Positions 1 to 10,812 are shown, numbered from the stretch's first letter. The stretch is 43,911 nucleotides of DNA from Capniomyces stellatus (GCA_001661515.1 LUVW01000024.1:204987-248897); one strand, 5' to 3'. Made by a program: numbers and translations. Notes: a model not told the origin generated them from the sequence alone.

Positions 1-15
1 GGGGGGGGGGGGGGG
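1..15. other. Poly-G contig edge
   Basis: The window opens with 15 consecutive G. The same kind of tract closes the window and flanks every N gap, so this is probably where assembly stopped, not a biological end. It is not telomere-like. Confidence 0.7.
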
Positions 16-44
16 TGTTTCTGGCGTTTGCGAGTAATTTTTAG

Positions 45-197
45 TCTACAATGGCTATGGCAGCTTTGGTCTTTGGGCTTAACAACACTTTATTAGCCCA
101 AAATCAATTCAATATTGTGCAATACTTTGTATTAGTTGTTACCGTTATTATACAGAATTTGCTAACTGTTTGGGCGCTATATCTGTTACCTCCCTAA
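45..197 (+). CDS. 3' terminal exon of a multi-pass membrane protein (partial)
   Basis: A TTTTTAG acceptor ends at position 44. The frame that follows stays open for 50 codons to a TAA at 195-197. The peptide is strongly hydrophobic, with one clear membrane span that includes the run QYFVLVVTVII, and ends in ALYLLPP. This looks like the last helix of a transporter or other polytopic membrane protein whose earlier exons lie beyond the contig edge. The LNNTLLAQ stretch before the helix loosely recalls C-terminal segments of auxin-efflux-type carriers, but that is too weak to name it. An internal ATG at 51 could only start a 49-residue protein, so a spliced terminal exon is the better reading. 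Confidence 0.45.
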   Translation, partial: STMAMAALVFGLNNTLLAQNQFNIVQYFVLVVTVIIQNLLTVWALYLLPP

Positions 198-1078
198 GGC
201 ACCTTCAGGTCTTTTAAAACGCCGTCTAAAACTCGACTGCAAACACATCAGTGACCCGTTCTTGAGTCAAGCCCGGTTTATTTTTCATTGAGAAATATCA
301 AAAGGGCATAGCCAATGGCACTAAAGCATTGGATTAAATATTGGCTAAAATTAAATGATTAAACGTCAAAAATTTTCAAACCCCATAACTGCGACATTAA
401 AAATCAATTTATAAAGTTGTGTATAAGTATCAATTGCCTGGGCGAATCAATGGAAAAGTATTCTTGCGCTCGGGTATATCTGCACCAGTGAAGTACATAC
501 TGAGGTCGGATTATTGCTATTTGCAAACTATACCAATATCCCGCTATACGACTTTTCACGTAAGAGTCGGATGGCAATATTTGGAGGCCCTTAAAACGGC
601 TTAAAACTAATTAACAATAAAATAAAAAATTTAAAGCTGAAACTAAAAAAACAGACAAAAAATTAAAGCTAAAAAAATCAGATAAAGCTATATCAAAATC
701 AGATAAAAGCTTTGTGGGACGGATGGTTGATCAGATTTGAATTGGCTTCCCGATGTTAAATGATTACAACTTGTGACTAAATACCGACTTATACACCTTC
801 CATCTTTCCCAAACCAAGTGTAACCACCCCCCATAACAATTTTGACCCTTAAAACTAGAGCAACTCTTGAAATCAACGCTCTTTTGGTTGGTAATTAAAA
901 TCACTGGAAATACCAAGAAACTTTTTGTGGCAATACAAAATGTGTAAAGCAAAGTGCAAGTCCAGAATATATGAATCAATGTATTTTAAAGACAGTTTAT
1001 GTGTGTAAAATAGCCTAGTTATACACGCAGATGTTAAAATAGGCAGTAAATAAATGAGTAGGATTCTATGTTGGTATA
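198..1078. other. Intergenic, no confident gene
   Basis: AT-rich sequence between the left-edge exon and the 3' end of the Rab18-like gene. A 61-codon frame at 419-604 (+) and overlapping minus-strand frames at 688-1091 are open, but they show no recognisable domain and change frame without good splice sites. The 600-720 stretch holds degenerate repeats of TAAAGCT and AAATCAGATAAA. I see no RNA gene. Confidence 0.4.
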
Positions 1079-2498
1079 TCAGCATAAGCATGCGCCTTCA
1101 GAAGACTGGTCTTCGCTTGATGAAATGTCTACCACCTTGTTTGGACTCTTTTTCCATAAGCTAGGTGTCTCGATTATCTACAGTTTGCATTCCAATTTAA
1201 AATTTGTTCAATAAAATGTCTGTGGTTGATCAGTAAGTGAATCAAACTAAATTAATCGTTTCCTGCAAGAACACAGTGTATTACCACCACTCACTTTATA
1301 AACCAGCTCCTCGACTGCCTGTTGAACCCCAACCTTGGTTTTAGCACTACATTCTAAAAATAGCGTGTTTTTCAAGCGAGCATACTCTGTCCCTTCTTTC
1401 CGAGTCACAACCCGCTCGGCTTCCTATTTAGCAATCAATCACGGTTACAATCTATGTCAGCTCAAACACCTCGCGTTGACTACTAGATGCAGACTTACCC
1501 TATCTATCTTATTCCCAATTATAATCTTGACTATGTCGCTGCTACCGCAATAAGTGTTTAGCTCCTCAAACCATTGATCAAGGTGCAAAAACGATTCTCT
1601 TTCGCAAACATCGTAGACTATAACACCGTTTGAATATTTACTCTTGTTGGGTTATAAATAAATCACTTTAAATATTATCACATTTTCCCTTCTTCCATTT
1701 ACTTAAAACATGAAACGGCGCGTGTTTACCTAAAATAACTCCTTGAGCCCCTCTATAGTAGGACGAGGTTAAAGTCCTAAACCGCTCCTGGCCTGCAGTA
1801 TCCTACAACACATCGTATATAATTTTTTTTGTTTATTAAAATGGTTGCCGTTTACCATTTTGGTGCATGGTCTTTGTGCATTAAGATTAGTGCAAATCAC
1901 ATCATTAGCCATAAAAACGCTCTAAAATTAACAATAGTAATATTTGTAAATTTACCCATATCGTTAGCTTATATTTGTTTTCATCGATATCAATAAACTT
2001 GACCTTAAAATCAACGCCTAAGAAACATCAATTTGATTATAGTTAGTGTTAATTGAAGCTGTTTTGTTTAGAATCAAGTATAGGTAGCAACAAAAAGCTA
2101 AGCATATCGAGTCGAATCGAGTCGAGGTATGGTTATCGTTTAAACAAATTATAATGCTGTTTTATAAAAGGTGTCATATTGCTACGGCTTGTTATATCAA
2201 TAAGCTGCTCGATTAATTTGTTTTAAAATGTTCCGTTCAAATTTGGCGTGAGAGCTTTTAGAATTATATCTGTGTACCAGTTATTCCCAACATAGAATTG
2301 ACACGCTTAACGGTACTCTCAAACATTTAGAAGAAAATAATGCTGTGCTGTTTGTTTTTTATTATTACCAATTGTAGGGGTACTCTCCTCGGTGGCTAGA
2401 AAATCGTCGTCGGTGAAACGGAGCAAAATGGAAGACTTTCCTACTCCGGAATCTCCAATCATTAAAATTTTAAATGTTGCTGTTAGATCGGTTGTCAT
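1079..2498 (-). CDS. rab18-like: Rab18-like small GTPase, six exons
   Basis: Rab GTPase of 203 aa, assembled here from splice sites. Exons on the minus strand: 2498-2369, 2017-1956, 1802-1730, 1617-1499, 1423-1295 and 1177-1079; the phases are consistent and sum to 204 codons. Visible motifs: P-loop GDSGVGKSS (residues 15-23), switch I STPTIGVDF, switch [11 protein letters not shown], RabF-like [14 protein letters not shown] and ECSAK, and a C-terminal CLC prenylation signal (CXC type). The KIIETPSLW run after the last helix matches the Rab18 signature (KIIQTPGLW in animals). Known Rab18 acts at the ER, lipid droplets and ER-Golgi traffic; that role is inferred here. Donors include GTAAGT, GTGAGT, GTAATA and GTAAAC. 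Start chosen because the peptide begins directly before the standard [10 protein letters not shown] strand. Budding and fission yeasts, as far as I recall, lack Rab18, so retention points away from them. Family call is firm; subfamily is likely. Confidence 0.88.
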
Positions 2499-3398
2499 GG
2501 TAAAACTTTACGTGGTACTTTTTGGTATTATAAATATATATTTTGTTATGTATTATATTCAAGGCGTTGTTAAAAAGGGCGCTTGGGCATAGCTGCTTTA
2601 CTTGGCTAGCTTTATTGGTTTTAGGTGTTACTGTATTTGGATTATCAATAATTTTGGGTTTTATAACTCTTTTGTATTTTTCTTTTTTCTTTTTTCTTAC
2701 CAATTTTGCTTGATAATCTTCAATTTTGATGTCAGAGGGGAAGTCTGGTGCGACTCATTTTTATAAATAGTCCAATGGTTCGTTTGCCAATTAGCAATAA
2801 AAAATTGAGATTTATGAATAGTAGAGCAATTTCCAAACTACACCTCTTATTCAAGATGGTCATTTGCTATCTTGGCGTTGTTGTTTATTCGCACTGTAGC
2901 TTACTAAACGAAAATGTATAGCTACGGCACCACTAATTGGGCAATACCAATTCAACAAAAGATCAATGTGACTTTGTTTTCACCATTTAACTATTACTAC
3001 TGAACATTGCCTTTATACACAGCAATGGCGGGAATATAAAAAAAAGTATTTAGTTGCCAGTTTTGTGTATTTGAACATTCTCCAAAGTTACAATAACATG
3101 ATAATACCACACACACACACATTCATTCATTCATTTGTAACTGACCGTTATTTTGAAACCATTTTTCTAGTGATATATAACGATTATGTGGCGTTAAGGT
3201 TGAGCAGCTATACCGACATTAGTATGACTAACTTACGGTGGTTTGATGAAGGTCGATAATATGTTACAGCCTGTGTAGCTCCTATTATTATAGACATAAA
3301 TTAAATTACAGCGCGAGCAACCCAATTCGGTCGCTATTATATTTACAACTCAGACTAAAAGTCTAACTTGGACCCGATTCGGGTGTTGAAATGCCGCA
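2499..3398. other. Upstream region of the Rab18-like gene, no confident gene
   Basis: Promoter side of the minus-strand Rab gene. A minus-strand GTAAGA donor-like site near 2700 follows a short open frame, which could be a 5' untranslated exon, though no matching acceptor is clear before the Rab ATG. A plus-strand frame at 3065-3259 contains a CA/CATT microsatellite and is not convincing. No RNA gene seen. Confidence 0.35.
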
Positions 3399-4442
3399 AT
3401 GAGCAGGCTTAGTGCTGATTTGAACCATTTAATCAGACCAAGAACTTCAAGATTTTTGTCTTTCCCATCAGTTTTTTAAAAAAAAGACATTTCTAATAAA
3501 ATAGATTGGTGCTTTTTCTTTATCGAAGTTGAAATGGTATTTTAAAAGCACACATAAAATCAAAGTCATTACATCATTTTTTTTTTCCCCACTACTTTGT
3601 GTGTTAGTAACTGACATTTAGTGCCTAATAAATAATGCATAATACTAAAGTAGTATTGAGACGGTTCTAATAAAGTTGGTCAAGGAGTTTTATAACAGCT
3701 TTTTTTCCTGGTTTAAAGTTACTAGCTTGTGAATTAGAAGGTTGATCTCAATGCAAAATCTCATTGACTGGTCATGGAGTGACAATTACTCGGCAAACCA
3801 TACGATAAACATTCTAAATATATTGTTGATCAGTTCAATAAATTTAACGCGAATAATGACATCATCTGGCAAGATAACTTCAATGATATACTTGAGAAGT
3901 TTGCAGTTTTTTTGCATTTTTTATTTTTGAAGAGTGGGGAGGGGGGGTATCCACGAGTTACTTGTCCCGATGATTATCACAAAAGAAACTTTTGGTGACT
4001 TGACAACATACAATATAGTAAAAATGATGATGGTGTTTAACAATAAACCGGTGTCATTTCCAAGTTAGTTTAGAAAAAAATAGTTGTATAGGAAAGATTC
4101 GGATATTTGATGCATATTCCAGTATCGTTTTTGGTGTCACTTATGAAATATGAGCTGCTTACAATAGTTCCAGTTAAAAGGATAGGACACAAATATTTCA
4201 ACAGATACGAATACCAGTTTACAATGGTGGTGGAGCAGGACAAAAAAAAACACCGCCAATTTGACTTAAACTTGGTGGCGTCTGTTGGGAAAAAGATAAC
4301 AATGACAGTGACAAAATCGCCGCCTTTTAAAAAAAGTAGAAATAATCAAGTAATGTTCTTGGATGAGGCATTCCTGGATGATGAAAAAAAAAAAAAAACA
4401 GAACAAAAACAAGAATTATGTAGTAAATCACAAACAAGATAA
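3399..4442 (+). CDS. Candidate multi-exon gene, structure unresolved; possible mitochondrial presequence
   Basis: Several protein-like blocks follow one another on the plus strand. An ATG at 3399 opens 26 codons rich in Arg, Ser, Leu and Phe without acidic excess, resembling a mitochondrial targeting peptide. Around 3790-3910 one frame reads DKHSKYIVDQFNKF and then WQDNFNDILEKF. Around 3948-4068 another reads ITKETFGDLTTYNIV. A TATAG acceptor at 4087-4091 leads into a 116-codon frame (4092-4442) containing KYELLTIVPVKRIGHKYF and ending in a Lys/Glu-rich tail. The joins are poor: putative donors are GTTTTT or GTTAGT, one implied intron would be only about 25-30 nt, and a TGA interrupts upstream of the second block. 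I recognise no family. It may be a gene with unusual introns, an assembly error at the nearby poly-G run (3942-3948), or a decayed gene. Confidence 0.28.
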
Positions 4443-4599
4443 CGGTGAGGTTTCATTCAAGTAATACACATTACTAGGTCTGGACCTACACTATCGTCAC
4501 AAATAATCAGTCTTTGTAGTTATGATTAATATGGCTAGCTTTTCATAAAGGGCGTTGGTAATCAATATTCTTTCAGGTGATTGAAGATAAGTAATAAAA

Positions 4600-5575
4600 G
4601 TATACCGTACTACCCACCGAATAGTCTAGAGCTGATTCGAATGGGTCAAAAAGAAATAAAAACTCATACTCTTTTCTCGAGTAATCGGTAAAAAAAGAAA
4701 GCATCGAGTTCCTTTTGTAATTTTACACTTTGGGGCGCTCTCAAATGTTAAACTGTACACATTTTCCAGAAAATCTAACTGGTGGAAACTTTGGACTGCA
4801 ATTACAACGCAAGTTTCGATATCTTCATTTAACGGATAGCTTTTACACATTTTTATTTGTATACCGCGAACCCGAGATGTTTATAATTTATTTATTTTGT
4901 TTATATAGCAGAGATACTCAAGGGCGGTTATTTTTACTGAGAAAAGTTATTGACTTTTTTTACTTTTGCAAAAAAAAAAAGAGCATTTGTAGGGGCCAGC
5001 TTTATAAGCAAAGATCATCTTTAAATGTTAGTGACAGATAAAGAAAGTTGCCCTACGGGTGGCCAGGGTAAACGAACGTATGTGCTGTTTTGCGCAAACC
5101 AAGTCTATAAAAATAATCATGACAAGTGCTTTAAACAAACAGGGAGGACAGCGGGATAATGTGGTTACTTGATTCAAAACAACAAGATTATCATCAAAGA
5201 TAAAATGTGGTAAAATATGAAGATTGCTTATATTTTTATATTCAAACCGCATAACAATGTGTTTTTGTGGTTTAATCAGCCTTTGCATTGGCTGTTCTCC
5301 GCTTATTTGGTTAGCTAAGCTCGTATAATTTGCTACATTTTGTGTATTTGTCCTGTTTCCAAATGCATGTACAAACACAATTATGGCTAGAATCAGGAAT
5401 GAATAATAGTTTCCATGCCTAGAAGCCATAACAAATCATATATATGTATACAACCAAAATATGCTTTGAGGTATTTTAGATATGTTGGTTTATTTATAGC
5501 TTTTGCTGCAAACTTAGCTTTAAATCTTACGTAACGGTTAACAGTGGTGATGGTTTTGTTTATAGCCTGTGACAT
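4600..5575 (-). CDS. Candidate multi-exon secreted or ER-membrane protein, structure unresolved
   Basis: The minus strand shows a short ATG exon at 5575-5531 (15 codons) ending in a perfect GTAAGA donor. Next comes a frame at 5429-5168 that opens with a hydrophobic signal-peptide-like segment (YYSFLILAIIVFVHAFG), carries NxT/NxS glycosylation sites, and ends at a GTAACC donor. A TTTTTATAG acceptor near 5108 then gives, in phase, TWFAQNSTYVRLPWPP. Further left, 4850-4690 reads EDIETCVVIAVQSFHQ and YSLTFESAPKC. The beta-strand-like character with Cys and N-glycosylation sites suggests a luminal or extracellular domain. The first ATG exon and the signal-peptide frame do not join in phase, so the true start may be the ATG at 5429. 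No family recognised. A plus-strand frame at 4730-5041 overlaps and is judged antisense. Confidence 0.3.
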
Positions 5576-5588
5576 TGTTATTTTCACA

Positions 5589-6200
5589 AATTCCCGTTCA
5601 GCTTTTGAGGTTTTGTTTTAGTCGGATTGTCAATATATTAGGTAAAAGCACAACTATAATCCCTCGAGTTGGATTGGGATCTATTCTTTTTCTATTTTTT
5701 GTTTAACTGTGTTTTTTTTTTCTATTGAGATTTTGTATTGAACTTTTTTTTCTTTAGTCAATTTCTTGGTGCTGGATTATTAGAGGGTAGTTGCGGTCTG
5801 CTTTTGTGAATTTTCCCGAAATTATTAATGCAGCCTTCCTTTTCAAACAAACGCTTTTCCTCTGCCCAAGATTCCTCCGTTAATTGAAGTGATTTCTTTG
5901 GGGGGGGGTGATGTTTTTTGTGTGATCTTTTGGCACCTTCCAGTCATCATTTCCTCACCCTTTCTTCATTTAGTGAAATTCCTGTTCATGTACATTTGAG
6001 CACATTTAGGGTCGTTGTTTGGTGGTTTAATAATTAAATTTATAAAACAATGCAAATAGGCTTTTTAATTATAATTGAACGCATTTTTCATGTTTTATTA
6101 AAGCTTTGGTCCAGATTGAAGCAAAAACTTACTTGACAATGTTTGCTTTATATTTGAGCGTGCAAAAAAAAGAAGAAAAGAAAAAGAAAAGAAATGTTAA
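5589..6200. other. Intergenic, T- and A-rich
   Basis: Poly-T and poly-A tracts, one G8 run near 5900 and no convincing coding frame. It lies between two unresolved coding candidates and would contain their divergent promoters if both are real. Confidence 0.35.
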
Positions 6201-6209
6201 TCTAGATTT

Positions 6210-6584
6210 CGACACTTTTGTGACATCTTTATTAGAGAATCCCCAAATATTGTACTTGACAAGCACTTTTATTGGACCGACAGCATAATAGCAATATAGA
6301 GTGATGAATGTAAAAATAACATTGGATTTTGGTTGGAAGAATAAAATGAAAACCTACGTGGTCTCCATTAGCGCAATGTAACATTGTTGGTAGTGTTGAA
6401 CTATATAAAGGCAAAAAAAATAGATGAACGCTTCAGGCCAATTGGTGCGAGTGTTTGTATAATGATTAGCTTAGTGATGGACAATAGGTGTCAAGTTGGA
6501 CTTGGGGACTTTATAAAAACTATTGGCAACCTTTTTTTAAAGCTGCAAGAAAAAGATGTCTTGGTAACTGCCATTGGCAAGTAG
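6210..6584 (+). CDS. Candidate terminal exons of an unrecognised gene
   Basis: Two protein-like blocks lie in tandem. After an ATCTAG acceptor (ends 6209) one frame reads FDTFVTSLLENPQILYLTST and stops at 6288. After an AATAG acceptor (ends 6423) the frame reads ERFRPIGASVCIMISLVMDN, continues through GLGDFIKTIGNLFLKLQEKD, and stops at TAG 6582-6584. The second block is helical and leucine-rich and looks like a genuine C-terminus. I cannot place a good donor between the two, so the exon boundary of the first is unsettled. No family recognised. Confidence 0.3.
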
Positions 6585-6631
6585 CTAAAGTGTTTGTTCT
6601 GGATCTGTGTTAATTCACGTTTTAAAATGTA

Positions 6632-6822
6632 CATAACATAACACATTACATTACAACATAACATAACATATTACAATACAACATATTACAATACAACATA
6701 ACACAACATAACACAACATAACACAACATAATACAACATAATACAATACAATACAACACAACATATTATAATACAATACAACACAATACAATACAACATA
6801 TTACATCACAATACAATTCTGA
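6632..6822. repeat. ACATA/ATACA pentanucleotide microsatellite
   Basis: About 190 bp of imperfect repeats built from ACATA, ACAC and ATACA units. One strand is almost pure A/C/T. It has no coding potential and sits downstream of the 6.58 kb stop codon. Confidence 0.85.
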
Positions 6823-8570
6823 TTATATAATTCTCAAAGAAAATCCTTTAAAAGAAAAAAGTTGGATAATTAGACACCTTAAAGGTGGGAATTTGCATTT
6901 TATTTTGTTGTTTGATGGTGTTTATTAGCTTAATTAAAGCTAATTATGACGTTGGTTTTCAACGATACTTTGTTATTATTAATACGTACAACTAATTTAC
7001 ATTATTGTGTAGTGGACAAAGCTTTGGCTGCCTATTTGTTTAGCCTTAGAATATAAACCCTATTTATATACCCATCTTGTTAAGTAAATAAATTAACAGT
7101 CAATCAATGGGCTTTTTTCGTTTTGTCCGCATTTTTTCGCCATTAATAAAGGTGGACTTCAGGTGTTTTAGAAACTCGGTGTCATTTCCGAGTTCAATAG
7201 CTATCTATTTATTTGTGTATTGTGTTAAATAAAAATTGTTGCATTATTTATTTGCTTTTGCTAATACTGGAGGTATCACTCACAAGCCAACCTTCTATCA
7301 AACAGCACCATGAAGGGTGAAATTGTTAACAGAGCTGGATTAAAAAATGATGAAAAGATATAATAAGCATAATTATTTATGTAAATCAATTGGATATAAT
7401 ACTTGTCTTATTATGTTCCATGAAACTATTAAAAGGAAAAAAAAGAAAAAAAAACTTGTAAATATTAAATACTGCGTAAAACAATCAAAACACTAATGAA
7501 ATGGAAATAAAGAAAACCAGTCAAAAGCTCAACCAAAAGCCCAATTAGGTAAATTTATGTAGGAGGAATATGTCTAGATGATTTGGGATAGAACAGTTTG
7601 GGAGCGAAACTAGAATAGTTAACAAAGCGAGAGCGTAACACAATCAAAAAGGCACTTGTGATAAAAATAGGTAGTTAAAAGCAGAGTGGGTTAATTAATT
7701 GGGTTCTTGTGCAGGGTAGTACAAGATAAAAAAAACCATTTAAATCAACTCATTGAAGATTACTCTTTTTGTTTCACTAGCGATTTTTTTCTTTTTTTTT
7801 TTCTTTCTTTCCTTTTTTTACAGTTAATAAAAGGATTGTGAAGATATAAATTCAGGATAAGAATAAATAGGGTCTAGTTATACAAATCCTTAAATCTCAG
7901 TAGCTTTAATCTCTCTTTCTTCAAGTAACATTTGGTTGATATATATTTTTATATATTTTTTATTTTCGTTCTTTTTCCCACTCGAACTCGACGTTACCGA
8001 AAGAGAAAGAATAAAATAGAAAAGAATAAAATAGAAAAGAAGTAAAAGTGAAAGGGTAGCAGACACTGGTATATGACTAAAAGCACACCACCTCTATCAC
8101 ATAAACGAGCCAATACACACAGGGGAGGAAAGGAACTTTATATTTTATTTTTAGTCACACGGACTGAATAGGTTATAAAGAAAGTGTACCCAGTAAAAAA
8201 AGAAATAAAAAAAGAAATAAGCTGACTGTAATAGGAATAAGCAAAGTTAGCTTGTACACTCATCTGTGATATACACTTATTATATCTATTCGGATAGGCT
8301 TTTTTTTAATAAATATAGTTTACGAATATAAATGAAACCAATAACGGAAATTAGTGCACAACAACATATCCGCATATCACTGGATTGAAGTGGGATTAAG
8401 TAATAGCCCACCCAAAAAAGAAAAAGAAAAGAAAAGGCAACTGTGCTAGTGACTCAACAACAACAAAAGGTTATATATAAATAAGATTTGTAAAATATAT
8501 ACAGAGGAGGGATTAAGGACAGGACAGCTTGAGAAAAGAGATTGTAAAATTAAGGAGATATAGTTAGATA
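6823..8570. other. Long upstream region of the SFP1-like gene
   Basis: About 1.7 kb with no credible frame. The last 600 bp are purine-rich on the plus strand, with AAAAGAAAAG-type tracts and short GGAGG runs just before the SFP1 ATG. This is a long, low-complexity promoter and leader typical of a regulated gene; no defined operator can be named. Confidence 0.5.
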
Positions 8571-10118
8571 ATGCCTAAGCTTGACACGGCAATGGATAAA
8601 AAAGACAGCAGCCACTTGACAAACGGTTATAATAAGCAACATCACAGTACAATAGGAGGAGGAAGTGGAGGTGGCGGGGGTAGGACAGAAGATGATTTTT
8701 ACAGTTCGCAAAAGGTAGAGGAAAACTTTTGCAAGAATTTCTACTGCTGTGGGTACAACCTAGAAGATCTGCATGATCTGCTTCAGCACTATGAAGAGTG
8801 CCATGTCAGGTTTGAGGAAGACGGAGGGCCAGCAAGGGTAAATAACGCAAGTGTGATGAACGAGTTGCAGTATAGCAACATGGGGGCGTATGGGGCTGGA
8901 TTAGACTTTTCAACCTCGTTTAACTTGGGCCAAGTCTCAAGTTACATGAGCGGGGCGGGGCATTCGTTTATGCAAAATATGGAGGGGGTGGGGGGGCTAA
9001 AAACGATTAAGCCGCATGACATTTTAATTAATTCGACAAGCGTAGAGGCAGTAAAGGAGTCAGCTGTGCTGCTGTATAAAAACAAGGAGGGAAATAGCAA
9101 AACAAATGCAACAAAAGGCAAGTTAGGCATAGAAAGCCGGGAAAACATCCGAAGAAACAGAAAACTGAGCAAAAAACTCGAAGTGTTGGAAACAACAAAG
9201 CTGAGAATAAAAAGCATAAATAGAGACGAATTGACAGGGTCAGAAACAAATACAAATACAAGTGCAAATACACCACCACTCAGTCCCAGCGACACACTAA
9301 TAACCTCGTTTACAAGCTCACCAAACGAAGATTGTCTACCCATCAACTTTATCCTGGGAAAGAGAGTAGAGTCGCATGTAGAACCGGTCGATGCAGCCAC
9401 AGCACCACAAACATCAGTTCCTAGCGAGGACGAAAACGAGAATGAGGGCGATGACGAGGATGTTGATGACTCACAGGACTTCAAGCATCCCAAAAAGAAG
9501 CCAAGAACACACAGAATCTCGTCTGGGTTCTCCTTCATGTCAACAGCTCTTGCCCTATACGACGACGACATTATCAAGGCTCTTACCAACTCAACAGACC
9601 CCTTCTTTTTGACAAATGACACCAGAAAGCCCCACACGACTTCTCCTGGCTCCAAGTACGTCCTCAAGGCCAAAGGTGACTCTGAACCCGCCAAATCCCC
9701 CGCTCACATCAACTCCAAAAAGTCCACTTCCTGCCCAAAAATATCCTTGGAAACCAACTCCAACTCAGATTTTCTGCACTCAACCGACTTTTCCGAGTCC
9801 GAATCAACCAGCTGCGAAACGCCCGCCTGCAGCTCCAAGCCCAAGGAGGAGAAACCATACCAGTGCCAGGTTCTGGGCTGCGACAAGGCCTACAAAAACG
9901 CAAACGGCCTAAAGTACCACAACATCCACGGCCACATTGACTTGGAGGCCTCAGGAATAAACAAACCCTACAAGTGTCTCGTTCCCGATTGCTTCAGATC
10001 ATACAAAAACCTAAATGGCTTAAAATACCATATGCTGCACTCCCACCCCTCAATCTCCACCCCAATCTCTACCTCTAACGAACGCTCAATTGTTTCGTCT
10101 CTGCCTAATTCTGGCTGA
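8571..10118 (+). CDS. sfp1-like: SFP1-type C2H2 zinc-finger transcription regulator
   Basis: Single-exon 515-aa nuclear regulator. In yeasts SFP1 links nutrient and TOR/PKA signals to ribosome-biogenesis and ribosomal-protein genes; that role is inferred by family. Domains seen: an N-terminal divergent finger (about residues 52-80, NFCKNFYCCG then LHDLLQHYEECH, with C54, C59, H73 and H78 as likely ligands), a long Ser/Thr/Asn-rich middle with an acidic patch near 285-300, and two C-terminal fingers at about 427-455 (YQCQVLGCDKAYKNANGLKYH) and 465-492 (YKCLVPDCFRSYKNLNGLKYH). The N-terminal finger together with the paired YKN-NGLKYH fingers is the SFP1 signature. The ATG at 8571 is the first in frame after an A-rich leader. 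The stop is followed within three bases by a poly-C tract and assembly gap. The neighbouring genes are unrelated. Confidence in the family is high. Confidence 0.92.
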   Translation: MPKLDTAMDKKDSSHLTNGYNKQHHSTIGGGSGGGGGRTEDDFYSSQKVEENFCKNFYCCGYNLEDLHDLLQHYEECHVRFEEDGGPARVNNASVMNELQYSNMGAYGAGLDFSTSFNLGQVSSYMSGAGHSFMQNMEGVGGLKTIKPHDILINSTSVEAVKESAVLLYKNKEGNSKTNATKGKLGIESRENIRRNRKLSKKLEVLETTKLRIKSINRDELTGSETNTNTSANTPPLSPSDTLITSFTSSPNEDCLPINFILGKRVESHVEPVDAATAPQTSVPSEDENENEGDDEDVDDSQDFKHPKKKPRTHRISSGFSFMSTALALYDDDIIKALTNSTDPFFLTNDTRKPHTTSPGSKYVLKAKGDSEPAKSPAHINSKKSTSCPKISLETNSNSDFLHSTDFSESESTSCETPACSSKPKEEKPYQCQVLGCDKAYKNANGLKYHNIHGHIDLEASGINKPYKCLVPDCFRSYKNLNGLKYHMLHSHPSISTPISTSNERSIVSSLPNSG

Positions 10119-10120
<2 letters not shown>

Positions 10121-10152
<32 letters not shown>

Positions 10153-10196
10153 NNNNNNNNNNNNNNNNNNNNNCCAGCCGCCCCCCCCCCCCCCCC
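10121..10196. other. Poly-C tract with assembly gap
   Basis: 32 C, then 21 N (10153-10173), then CCAGCCG and 16 more C. It lies in the 3' flank of the SFP1-like gene. The true length is unknown. Confidence 0.9.
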
Positions 10197-10614
10197 TCAC
10201 TCTTTGTTTTTTGTACCCCACTTCGGTCACCTTCTGTCTGTCCAGTCTCTAATTGCCAGTTTCTTCCCACTTTTTGGTTAAACAACAACAATTAAAATTA
10301 TCTGGGAAACAAACGAAAAGTGAATGACTGACCAAAAAAGTAAAGCAAAAGTAAAAAGAAAAAGAAAAAAAATGACTTGGTTTTGGTTGTATGTAAAAAG
10401 TGTGTAAATATTATAGGAAGGGAAGGTCCAAGTGTAATAGAATTTGACTTTTATAAAAAGTTCATCACATGTGTATATTTATTTCGATACGTTTTTTTTT
10501 TTTTGACACTACTTTTTCTCTGATTTAATTTAATTTATGATCTTTAATATATTCCAAAATAAAAAGGAAAAATATACTATATATATTATCGTGTCAATTC
10601 TAATCAGGTTGGTT

Positions 10615-10713
10615 TTACCTTGGAGGCCTATCCACAAACCCCGTTACTTGATCCTGTCCAGGCTTAAAGTAGCACCAATCTCCCTGAACCAATGCCCATC
10701 GGGTACGGACGAT
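10615..10713 (-). CDS. Candidate terminal exon, unrecognised
   Basis: A CAATTAG acceptor on the minus strand leads into 32 open codons and a TAA (10617-10615). The peptide contains RWALVQGDWCYFKPGQDQVT and ends GFVDRPPR. Its Trp, Cys, Pro and Gly content is far from that of the AT-rich background, so it reads like real protein. The end can also be read as a GTAAAA donor. I found no partner exon in the next 500 bp to the right, where the inverted repeat lies. No family recognised. Confidence 0.3.
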   Translation of the reverse strand: MVRTRWALVQGDWCYFKPGQDQVTGFVDRPPR

Positions 10714-10812
10714 CTAATTGATCGAAGGGGTGTTGGCTAATAGAGTCATTTAACATCAAAATAGCACAGTGTTTTATAGTATTTTATGGTATTGCTTGAT
10801 ATTGTATGTTTT

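Noticed and set aside
1..15. Contig-end poly-G as a telomere
   Set aside because: Pure G with no repeat unit; the same tracts flank internal gaps.
4730..5041. 103-codon plus-strand frame
   Set aside because: Overlaps minus-strand blocks that look more protein-like; the frame ends in Lys and Phe runs from homopolymers.
8942..9694. 250-codon minus-strand frame
   Set aside because: Exact antisense of the SFP1-like gene; Ser/Leu/Phe-rich with no domain.
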